Shown here piece after piece: positions 55,513-64,000 of a stretch of 64,000 bases of DNA. The DNA is taken from the NCBI GenBank assembly GCA_905221605.1, contig CAJNDS010000557.1, forward strand, positions 1,340,579 through 1,404,578, read 5' to 3'. The notes beneath the pieces are model-generated. The model was not told the DNA's origin. It saw only the letters and a list, made by a program, of their open reading frames with translations, and ran no database searches. Source of the stretch: Symbiodinium natans (lineage: Eukaryota; Sar; Dinophyceae; Suessiales; Symbiodiniaceae). The first letter of the stretch is position 1. Every line of letters starts with the position of its first letter. The position numbers and the translations under genes were made by a program.

Positions 55513-58500
55513 GCTGGGGGGGGGGGGGGGGGGGGCGCAGACTCTGGGAATTCTGGGAGCCCCGAGCCTGAAAACCCTCACCTTTTAAACCCTTTCAGAA
55601 TTCTTAAACCCCTTGAACCCCTAAACCCTCAAACCCTAAACCGGGAATCCGGATATCTGATTTTGTCCTGGTTTGAGGGAATCCCAGGGGCCAAGGGTCA
55701 GGTCTCAGGACTGCAGGCCTTGAGCTTAACTCAACAACCTCAAGTTACGGGTGTAGTGTTTTTGGTTGCAACCCTAAAGCCCTAAGTTCTCTAAAGCCCT
55801 AAGCCCTACAACCCTAAAACCCGAAACCATAAAGCCCTAAATTTCAGCGTACCCATTTGGGGGGTTTGCGAAAGGAAGGGACCCCGAATATAGTCCCCAA
55901 AACAGCAGGATTCCCTTTTAATCAGGACCCCAACAAGGTACCCCCCCCCCCCCTATTTCCTTCTTAATCTTCTTAAGTTGGTTGTTCCCCCTTATGCTAG
56001 CAGTCCTTAATAGGGACTATCGTACCCCCTGTTTAGAATCCCTACTACTATATCCCCCTTGGGAAGTACTTTCTATTCTTGTTCATGCAAAACCCAAGAC
56101 GATATTAATAATACTTTTTTTTTCAGGTTCTAAGGGGAGTATAGATTCAGGACGGTTTTTATTCAGGTTCTAAGGGGAGTAGAGATTAAGGACGGTTAGT
56201 GTAGTGGGGAAGATTCCAATTCTTAAGTCTTTTGTGGGGGTTTGTGGGCCCTGTTGGCTCCCAAAGCTCCGACTCTGTCGGCTTCTGGCTGCATGGGGTG
56301 TAGGGTTTAGGGTTTAGGGCTCAGGGTTTTCTAGGGTTTCTAGGGTTGTCCAGGGTTTCTCGGGCGTTTAGGGCTTCCAGGGTTTCTAGGAATTATATGT
56401 TTTTTTTTCCAGAGGTTCTAGGGTTAATGGGGTTTCCAGGGTTTCGAGGGTTTATAAGGCCCAAAGAATGCCAATGCCGTAGGTATGCGTTACTTGGGGA
56501 AGCCCCTACCAAGGGGCTCTTGGGAATGTTGGTTGGGTTTAGGGTTCAGGGTTTAGGGGCTTAGGGTTTAGGGCTTGGGGTTTAGGGTTAAGGGTTTAGA
56601 GGCGGGGGAAGGGGAGGGGGGGGGGGGGGGGTTGGCTCGACTTAGAGCCAGCTGGGGGAGGAGAAGGTGGATGCAAACCAAGGGTCAAGGTACTTTGTGC
56701 ACCATACGCGCCCTTGTATATGGGGCCTTCCAAGCATGCGATTGAGTCTAGAGAACTGCATGTTTGCCCATGTGGAGGGGTTCTTCATTTCTTTTCTTGG
56801 TGTGTGCCTACGTGGGTGTCCCTTCAAAGATACGAGCAATAAAATACCCTAAACCTCATGTCACGACGATCTGGAGTGGTTTGGTCCTGCTCTGCGTCTG
56901 CAGAGCACCCTGTGTTAGTGCAGGATCGTAGGATGCTACATTGACCTGGGCTCCGCTCAGCCCTAAACCCTAAACCCAAAACCCTAATCCTGAACCCCAA
57001 ACCCTATCCCTAAAAGCCCAAACCCGACCTGGCTTAAGTTTTGGCGGCCAGGTGACCTCCCTCCCCGGCTGGAGCTTTCTGGTGAAGTCTTTCGACTCTG
57101 TCTTTAGGGTTTAGGGCTCAGGGAGTGTTCTTTCGGGGTGTAGGGTTTAGGGCTTGGGGTTCCGGGTGTGTATTTATTATTATTATTCTTGTTTTGTTTT
57201 TTTTTTTTGGGGGGGGGGGGGGCAGGGGAGGGGTTAGGGTTCAAGGTTTGTGGTTGAGGGTTTTGGAATTTGTTTGGTTGGGGATTTTCGGTTTATATAA
57301 GTTTGGAGGGTTTCGGAGGGCTTGCACACCAAACCTCAAGCCTGTCCTGATCCCCTAACGCCTTCACAGCCTCTTCAATGCTGAATAAGATCCACCTCCG
57401 AAAAGCGCGAAGATGCAAGCATCCCCATAAAAGTGGTCTGTAGACCGAAAGTACCCCGTTCTTATATGGCTTTTTCGATATTTGGGGTGTATATCAGGGG
57501 TTCCTTGCAATCGTAAACTCCCACATGCACTAGGTCTCGATACCTGTAGCGAGGTTTGACAAGTCCTACGCCTACGGCGAGAAGGAGGACGAGTTCAAAG
57601 CCCTGTGCAAGCACGCCCGAGCCTTTGAGTTTGCAGTCGGCCCTCATTGCGCTTTGCGCGGCTTCCTAGCAGATGTAAACCCTGAATGTCTCACCCTATC
57701 CTAACCCTAAACCCCAAACCCAGGCTTAGTTGTAACAGCACTCTTCCCAAAACCCATGTTTAGGTACGCACCTCAAAAACGAAGCCTCATCAAGGGTACC
57801 ACCGTAAGGGGTCCAACGAAGAGTCCCATGATCATTTCAAGCCCTGTCAAGGCGCACCAGGCACCAAACTTCATGGTCGCCGAGGCACTCCGCCTGTTTT
57901 AGGGTTTAGGCTTTAGGATTTAGGGTTTTTGGTTTAGGGTTTAGAGAAGGGTCCGTTCGGGTTTACGTTCCGAAGCCCTGAACCCTACGGGGGCTTCGGT
58001 TTAGGAACCGAAATGCCCTGAACCCTAAACCCTACGACGTAAACCCTAAACAATAAACCCTAAACCCTCAACCCGAAGCCCTAAAACCCTAATCCCTAAA
58101 CCCTAAACCCCAACCCTAAAGCAAGCCCGAAGAGCAACCTCCAAGAGCAGGCTACTTTCTACAGATGCAGGTTCGCTGGAATAATTCCTAGGGCGTGGCA
58201 TTTGTATGTCGACGAAGTGCTACGATTTGCTAAAGCCCCCCCCTCAACAAAAATGAACATACTAATAAACGTCCTCTGCATATGGGCAGTATTGGGAACA
58301 TTGTCTGTTGGTTTTTTTTGTGGGTTCTTCAGCCCATACTAGTAAATAGTAGAGTAGGGGGTGGTAGCCGCACCCGGGGCCGCCTTGACATCGGAACGAG
58401 ATGAGATCAGGCAGCTCAAGTTTAGGGTTTTGATATGATAGTTTAGGGTTAGGGTTTAGGGTTTGGGGTTTGGGGTTTAGGGTTTAGGGTTTAGGGTTTA

Positions 58501-61500
58501 GGGTTTAGGGTTTAGGGTTAGGGTTTGGCCTTTTTCGGGCTTGCGGTGTTTGGCTTAGGCTTTTCGGGTTTGCCGGCCTTCGCACGAAGCAAGGAGCCCG
58601 AACACGCAAAAACACAACAGCTAAGCGTCAGAGCACAAACCTTGGGAGTTTCGGGTTTGTAGGGTTTAGGGTTCATTAGGGGTTTTGGGTGAGAGGAACA
58701 CCAACCCTGAGATGCCTGACTTTGAGCCCTGAGCCCTAAGCCTTACCTGGTTCGGGTTAGGGCTTGCACCTGAACTCCCCGTCCCTTTCTAGGGTTTAGA
58801 GGGTTTAGGGCGTAGGTGTAAGGTTGCAGGGCCCTAAGCCCCCAAAACCCGACATGCCCCCCAACCCAGGTACCCGTGCAAGAGTACGGGGACAAGGAGA
58901 ATGACGACCTGCGGGAAAGGTCCGAGCACTGTGGGCTTAGGAGGTTTAGGGTTTAGGGTTCAGGGTAAGGGGGTTAGGGTTTGGGGTTTGGGGTAGCCTA
59001 CTCCTAAAGCCCACAATCCCCCTCCCTAAGCCCCTCTTGACCTCGTCCAGCGCATAGAGGAGCCATTTCAGGGAACAGGGAGTGTAAGTTTAGGGTTCAG
59101 ACTTGCTCAAACCCCTGAGCCCTATATGAACCCTGAACCCTATACCCATGGGGCTCCCGTGCAGCAGAGCCAAGACCTCCCGAAACAGCCCAGGGATCAG
59201 GGGCTTGCAAGTACCTTTTGATTCCGGGAGGATGCCTTTTGATTGCCGGAGGATGCCTACCCTAAACCCAAAACCCTAAACCCTAAACCCTAAACCCTAA
59301 ACCCTAAACTCCATCTGGGGTATCCTGAAAGAAGGGGTGAACCAAAACAAAGAGGTTCGGGTTCAGAGCGGACCTGGGACGTAAGTTTCCTGCCTCTTTT
59401 GGACCTACTCGCGGTGAGGAACTTCTTAGTAAGTAGGGGTGGTTGGGGGTTTGGTAAACCAAGATTCACGTCAGGGTTAAGTTTGGCGGTTTAGGGTTTA
59501 GGGTAAACCTTAAACCCTAAAGCCTAAACCCTAAACCCTCAACCCAAAAAACCCTAGCAGGGTCGGGCTCAGATCCCGAACCCTATCCTCAACCCCTCGT
59601 AGGGTTCAGGGACTTGCGAGGTTCAAGCTCACGCACGAGGACTTCCCCACGTACTTCCTGATCAATGAGGTGACCTGCAGGGCCCGGCTTGGTTCAGGGG
59701 TTTGGGGTTTAGGGTTTAGGGTTTAGGTTTAGGGTTTAGGGTTTAGGGTTTAGGCTTCAGGCTTCAGGCTTTGTGAATTCAGTACGACGTTGCCAGAAGG
59801 CCTCTCAGCAACTTCGTGGATGTCTTACTTATACCATCGTTAGACTGAAAACTTGTGGTCACCATGCAGGAATAGTAGCAATGTATCCTAAGGCCTTCGT
59901 AGGATCCCCGTTCAACAGGGAGGCTGTGGGATCGGGCAAATTCTCAGGGTAGCGTACAACGGCCGCCGAAATTTCTCCGGGGAAACGGCCGAGCCTACTT
60001 TCTGCGGCCGCGTGTAGATCTCAGGATTTTTTGGGGCGGTTTCATAGAACCCGCATTTGGAGTCTGAGCATGCAGAAACTTATCGGCCCCAAACCCCAAG
60101 CCCAAAATGCTAGGAACGCCCTCTATGCTAAAGCCTCAGCCCTTGAAGCCCTCAGCCTTAAACCCCAAGCCCTAAGTTGAGGCGCAGCCGGACGGGCTGC
60201 GCTACACAGGGGGGCTCAAAGCAGTGCCGTGGCAGCCAAGTTTCGCGTGCAGGCTCAGGGATTTTCGGGTTTGGGAGTCTAGGGTTTTAGTTTTGGGTTC
60301 CCTAAACCCTAAACCCGAAACCCTAAACCCTAAACCCTAAACCCTAAACCCTAAACCCTAAACCCTAAACCCTAAACCGTCGCGGGCTAGGGTCGGAGAT
60401 TCAGGGTGTAACAGTAGTACGGGGTTTAGGGTTGAGGCTTGAGGGGACGACTCCCTTGGGACAGCTGAGTCCTGTCGAGGTTGCTGGGTTTCAATTTCAC
60501 AGGGGCTGTATCCTCGACATAGCAAAAATTACCCCAAGCCTGGGGCCCCTGCTTCTTGGAGCATGGGACATGTAAAACACCCAAACCCTACTGAAACCCT
60601 AAACCCTCCAGCCGAAGCGCTAAACCGAGCTCCCAACCTAGTAAAAACAATAGTCTCCCTTGTTCAAGGCCTGCTTGGGCCCTTTTTTTGAGTTCTGTGC
60701 GCTGGGGGTGCACGATCCTATGCGTTTAGGTCGGTCTGCTACAATCCAAGCCGCTGAGTCCCACATAAGCCCTGAACCCTAAACCCCCCAAACCCCAAAC
60801 CCGAAACAGGACCCTAATCCCCTGAACCCTAGCCCCGAAACCCTAGCCCTAAACCCGTAAACCGCTAAACCCCGAAACCCCTAACCTCCGCACCCCCACA
60901 CCCCTAACCCTGACCCACGGCCACGTCCCCAGGACCTTTTGGTCAACTGGCTTCGGAGGCCTGCCGGCGTCGCTAGGGTTTAGGGTATAGGGTTTAGGGT
61001 TTAGAGTTTGGGGCGTGGGGATATTAGAACAGTTTTGCGTTTAGAGGGCTTCGGGGAATAAGAGAACCCCCAACCCACCCTAAACCAACCTGCCCTGAAC
61101 TGCCCGAAGACCTAACCCTAAATCCGAAACCCTAAACCGCCGTGAGGGCCTCAAGACCTTTCAAAAGATCACGTGACTACGGCCTCAAAAGATCAGGACA
61201 CGAAACGCTGTCAACGCTTCAGCTCAACAGCCCCAACACCGAATGCTTCAACTCCGCTTTTTGAGACTCTTTAGGGCTTCAGGGTTTAGGTTATTTAGGG
61301 GGCTTCAAGGAGTTTGGGGTCCTCGGGTTTTTGGGGTGGGGGGGCCAGAGAACTCGGAACTGGATAGGCTGTGCTGCCAGAGAGGCAGTCCATCAAGATT
61401 CCTTCCGTCGGCACTATTGAAGAGCTCGACGTGCTGGCACGGAAGTTCATGCAGGCTCGGCGACTTGGGTAGCGAGGGTTTAGTTTAGGGTTTAGGGTTT

Positions 61501-63758
61501 AGGGTTTAGTTTAGAGTTTAGGGTTTAGGGTTTAGGGTTTAGGGTTTATGGTTTAGGGTTTAGGGTTTAGCGTTTAGCGTTTAGCGTTTAGGGTTTAGGG
61601 TTTAGGGTTCAGGGTTTAGGGTTTAGGGTTTGCAGAAACTGTGGGAGCTCACGACATCGCCGAAAAAGTGTGCGAATGCAGGCTGCACGCACTCCTGGTA
61701 CTCTAACTTAAACCCACCGCCTAAACGCTAAACCCAGAGACCCAAGACCCCAAACCCTAAGCCGGAACCCCCCCTCCATACATTATTCGCATATGTATAA
61801 GCATTGAAGCATAATTAGGCAGAAGCATATGCATAAGTACAACTATAAGTATAAGTATACGTATGGATAGGAAAAAAGTAGATGAGTGTGAATATATATA
61901 TATATGTGTGTAGCATAATATGATATAGTAGAATATAAATATATATGTTTATACATATACATATACATATACATATATATATATATATATATGACCTCCA
62001 GGAGGGCGCCCCGGCCGGCCTCATCGATGAGGCCAAGGTCTTGGCCGAAGGTGCTTTCAAAGCCGATCGCAAGGCCAGGGGGGTTTCGGGTTTAGGGTTT
62101 TGGGGTTTTTAGGGTTTAGGGCCTATAATTTAGGGTTTAGGGTTTAGGGTTTAGGGGTTTAGGGTCTAGGGTTTAGGATGTTAGGGTTCAGGGTTTGGGT
62201 TTCGTGTATAGAGTCTAGGGTTGGGGGGTTGGGGTTGAGGTCTTCATGTGTACGATGTAGGGAGTAGGGAAGTTGCGGTTGATACCCGGCAACCGGGCTC
62301 ATGGTGAAGGGTTTAGGGTTTAGGGCCAAGATGTTTCGATTGCGAAAAGCAATCATCCTATCCAGGGCCGCACCCGAAGCCTAAAGAAACCCAAGCCCCA
62401 AACCCCCAAAACCGTAGACCTCCAAACCGCAAAACCCCAAAACCCCAAACCCCGAAACCCCCAAACCCCCACACCCCCACAACCCCCAAACCCCCAAACC
62501 CCCACACCCCCACACCCCCAAACCCCCAAACCCCCAAACCCCCAAACCCCCAAACCCCCCAAACCCCCAACCCAACACCCTAAAACCCGAAACCCCCAAA
62601 CCCGAAACCCTAACCCTAAACCCTAAACCCCTAAATCCTAAACCCTAAACCCTTTTGACTCTTGAGGCGCCAATGTATGTGAAGATCATGCAGAAGGTCT
62701 TGGAGAAGGGCCAGGCCTGCCATCGGGCCTTTGACACAGCTGTCTGGGCATGGGGTTTAGGGTTTAAGGCTTAAGGTTTAGGGTTTAGGTTTTAGGGTTT
62801 AGGGTTTATGAGTGGGGTCAGCGTTTTGAGTCCTAAGCAAAGCCGAGGTCTTAGGCTCTGGCCCCTCGTCATCCTCCGGCATTTAAGGATTCCCAATGGA
62901 CCCCCCATAGCCCTCACAACCCAAAAAACCATGCCATAAAGCCACTGCAGCCCAAAAAACCTAAGCCTTTAGTCCCTGAAGCCTTAATTCCCTCAAGCCC
63001 TAAAGCCATAAAGCCATAAAGCTCTACAGCCCTACAGCTCTAAAGCCTAGAGCTCTAAAGCCCTCAAGCCCGAAGCCCTAAAGCTCGGAAGCCTTAAAGC
63101 CCCAAACATCGCAGCTTCCGAAGGGTTTCGGGTTTAGGGTTTAGGGCTAGGGTTTAGGGTTTAGGGCTAGGGTTTTGTGGGGCCCAAACAAGGGCTACCC
63201 GGCCACCGAGCTGGCTCGAGTGACGAAGCTGGCGGAGACCAAGCTGGCCGCAGAGAAGAAGGCACTGCTGGGGGCGATCTTGGGGATGTTTTGACGGGGG
63301 GGGGGGGGGGAGTGGGGGGTTAGGGTTTAGGGTTTGGGGTTTCGGGTTTGGGGTTTTAGGGTTTAGGGTTTGGGGTTGAGGGTGCTTTAGGGCTTAGGTT
63401 TTTTGGGTTTCGGCTTTTAGGGTTCAGGTCTTTTCGAGTTGGTTTTGGGTGGTTTAGGATTTCAGGGTCTAGTTTAGGGCTTAGGGCTTAGGGCTTAGGG
63501 CTTAGGTTTCTGGATTTGGGGCTTTAGGATTTTGGGTTTAGGGTTGCGGGTTTTACTTTTTTGGTTAGGGTTTGGGACGTGAGGTTCATGGTTCGGGCTT
63601 GGGGCGGGGCCCATACCCCAAACACTGAGCCCCAAACCCTAAACCCTAAACCCTAAACCCTAAACCCTAAACTCGAATCCCAGGCAGAGCTGGAAGACAA
63701 GATCAAGATCTTGGGCATCTTTGGCGAGCACAGCCAGAAGGCTTGGGATGCGCCCTAA
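55459..63758 (+). CDS. ERp29-like ER protein, 13 exons (5' end missing)
   Basis: Thirteen exons of 24-75 nt join in phase to 228 codons. The N-terminal half is the redox-inactive thioredoxin-like domain of ERp29 (GALKLDNYTF; VTSLPGWSFLVKFDKSYAYG; EKEDEFKAL; FMVAEVPVQEYGDKENDDL; RFKLTHEDFPTYFLINE; LRYTGG; DLLVNWLRR). The C-terminal half is the helical ERp29C/PDI-D domain (SIKIPSVGTIEELD; LIDEAKVLAEGAFKADRK; MYVKIMQKVLEKGQGYPATE; KIKILGIF). ERp29 acts in the ER lumen as an escort/chaperone for secretory proteins. No C-x-x-C is seen, as usual for ERp29. The signal peptide and any KDEL/KEEL tail were not found; the last frame ends AWDAP then TAA, where the stop is contributed by a CCCTAAA repeat. 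A last exon beyond the window is possible (GC donor at 63750). Donors: 8 GC, 4 GT. Confidence 0.88.
55978..56219. mobile_element. Family-2 element with internal duplication
   Basis: TTGGTTGTTCCCCC at the left and GGGGAAGATTCCAA at the right; perfect 8-bp duplication TTCTTAAG at 55970-55977 and 56220-56227. The interior holds a duplicated TTCAGGTTCTAAGGGGAGTA segment (56124 and 56163). Confidence 0.78.
57052..57086 (+). CDS. ERp29 exon (35 nt)
   Basis: VTSLPGWSFLV plus two bases of the K codon; GT donor at 57087. Confidence 0.85.
57554..57614 (+). CDS. ERp29 exon
   Basis: FDKSYAYGEKEDEFKALCKH, the most conserved part of the family; GC donor. Confidence 0.93.
57861..57884 (+). CDS. ERp29 micro-exon (24 nt)
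   Basis: APNFMVAE; acceptor GCACCAG, GC donor; in phase on both sides and matches LLVAE of animal ERp29. Confidence 0.82.
58440..58530. repeat. TTTAGGG tract
   Basis: About 12 units inside the intron after the micro-exon. Confidence 0.95.
58870..58919 (+). CDS. ERp29 exon
   Basis: VPVQEYGDKENDDLRE; GT donor, phase 2. Confidence 0.93.
59621..59669 (+). CDS. ERp29 exon
   Basis: FKLTHEDFPTYFLINE; GT donor GTGACC. Confidence 0.92.
60182..60223 (+). CDS. ERp29 exon
   Basis: AQPDGLRYTGGLKA; matches the P-Y-T-G segment. GT donor. Confidence 0.85.
60300..60378. repeat. CCCTAAA tract
   Basis: Eleven units inside an ERp29 intron. Confidence 0.95.
60933..60971 (+). CDS. ERp29 exon
   Basis: DLLVNWLRRPAGV; end of the thioredoxin-like domain. 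Donor GC at 60972 or GT at 60969. Confidence 0.82.
61389..61454 (+). CDS. ERp29 exon (start of helical domain)
   Basis: SIKIPSVGTIEELDVLARKF; GC donor. Confidence 0.85.
61472..61632. repeat. TTTAGGG tract
   Basis: About 22 units with a few TTTAGCG variants, directly after the exon. Confidence 0.95.
61785..61992. repeat. AT-rich microsatellite
   Basis: ATAAGTATA, ATATAC and (AT)n blocks end right before the ATGACCTCCAG acceptor. Confidence 0.9.
62002..62073 (+). CDS. ERp29 exon
   Basis: EGAPAGLIDEAKVLAEGAFK and ADRK; GC donor. Confidence 0.88.
62370..62655. repeat. CCCCCAAA / CCCTAAA tract
   Basis: A C-rich variant array (CCCCCAAA, CCCCCACA) passing into CCCTAAA just before the next exon. 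Glycine/tryptophan-rich reverse frames here are artefacts. Confidence 0.95.
62667..62714 (+). CDS. ERp29 exon
   Basis: APMYVKIMQKVLEKGQ, the Y-x-K-I-M helix of ERp29C; GC donor. Confidence 0.92.
63193..63261 (+). CDS. ERp29 exon
   Basis: GYPATELARVTKLAETKLAA and EKK; equals F-P-A-S-E of ERp29C. GC donor. Confidence 0.9.
63684..63758 (+). CDS. ERp29 last visible exon
   Basis: AELEDKIKILGIFGEHSQKA then WDAP and TAA. A GC dinucleotide at 63750 could instead be a donor to an exon beyond the window. Confidence 0.75.
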   Translation, partial: AELEDKIKILGIFGEHSQKAWDAP

Positions 63759-64000
63759 ACCCTAAACCCTAAACCCTAAACCCTAAACCCTAAACCCTAA
63801 AAGCCCTAAACCCTAATAAACCCTAAAAGCCCTAAACCCTGAACCCTAAACCCTAGACCCTAGACCCTAAACCCTTAAACCCATAAACCCATAACCCTAA
63901 ACCCTAAACCCTAAACCCTAAACCCTAAACCCTAAACCCTAAAAGCCCTAAACCCTAAACCCTAAACCCTAAACCCTAGACCCTAAACCCTCAACCCTTA
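63759..64000. repeat. CCCTAAA tract at window end
   Basis: About 30 units with CCCTAGA and AAAAGCCCTAAA variants; continues past the window edge. Confidence 0.95.

Noticed and set aside
62353-62599. Tryptophan/glycine-rich reverse frames
   Set aside because: Translation of the CCCCCAAA array.
63759-64000. Window end as a real telomere
   Set aside because: The tract is irregular, similar to dozens of internal tracts, and the sequence simply stops; nothing shows a chromosome end.
1-64000. tRNA, rRNA or small nuclear RNA genes
   Set aside because: No cloverleaf A/B-box pairs, rRNA cores or snRNA motifs were recognised by eye.

Overview
The window reads as nuclear DNA of a dinoflagellate; genus not determined. 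The reasons are: very short exons (down to 24 nt) in long introns; about 31 reconstructable introns using GC, GT and a few GA donors with an AG|G acceptor; every recognisable gene on the + strand; thousands of bases of TTTAGGG/CCCTAAA (the plant-type telomere repeat, also reported for dinoflagellates) scattered inside introns; and dinoflagellate-like protein families (ubiquitin-like + ankyrin, PPR, KH, ERp29, a copia element with a methyltransferase-like segment). Layout: 0.9-13.9 kb, exons of a pentatricopeptide-repeat (PPR) gene; 14.9-30.0 kb (possibly to 34.7 kb), a voltage-gated K+ channel whose exons read in phase from the N-terminus through S1-S6; 19.87-27.69 kb, a young, full-length Ty1/copia LTR retrotransposon in sense orientation inside the S5-to-pore intron of that channel; 35.2-46.0 kb, exons of a second PPR gene or genes; 39.5-40.6 kb, a compact KH-domain gene lying between those PPR exons; 51.8-54.4 kb, a complete ubiquitin-like/ankyrin gene of 8 exons (297 aa); 55.5-63.8 kb, an ERp29-type ER protein in 13 short exons. 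The remaining sequence is telomere-like tracts, three families of small inverted-repeat elements, homopolymer runs and microsatellites. The most striking feature is the polarity of the telomere-like repeats. Most introns open with TTTAGGG soon after the 5' splice site and close with CCCTAAA just before the 3' splice site. Each exon is therefore flanked as CCCTAAA-exon-TTTAGGG, like a small linear chromosome, and each intron resembles a head-to-head telomere fusion whose transcript could fold end to end. Small elements with 4-bp duplications make exact introns in the ankyrin gene; a second family has perfect 8-bp duplications; several copies of both are interrupted by telomere-like repeats. Exon limits were fixed by eye from splice motifs, phase continuity and protein family pattern. 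No alignment or transcript data were available. PPR exon limits are the least certain.
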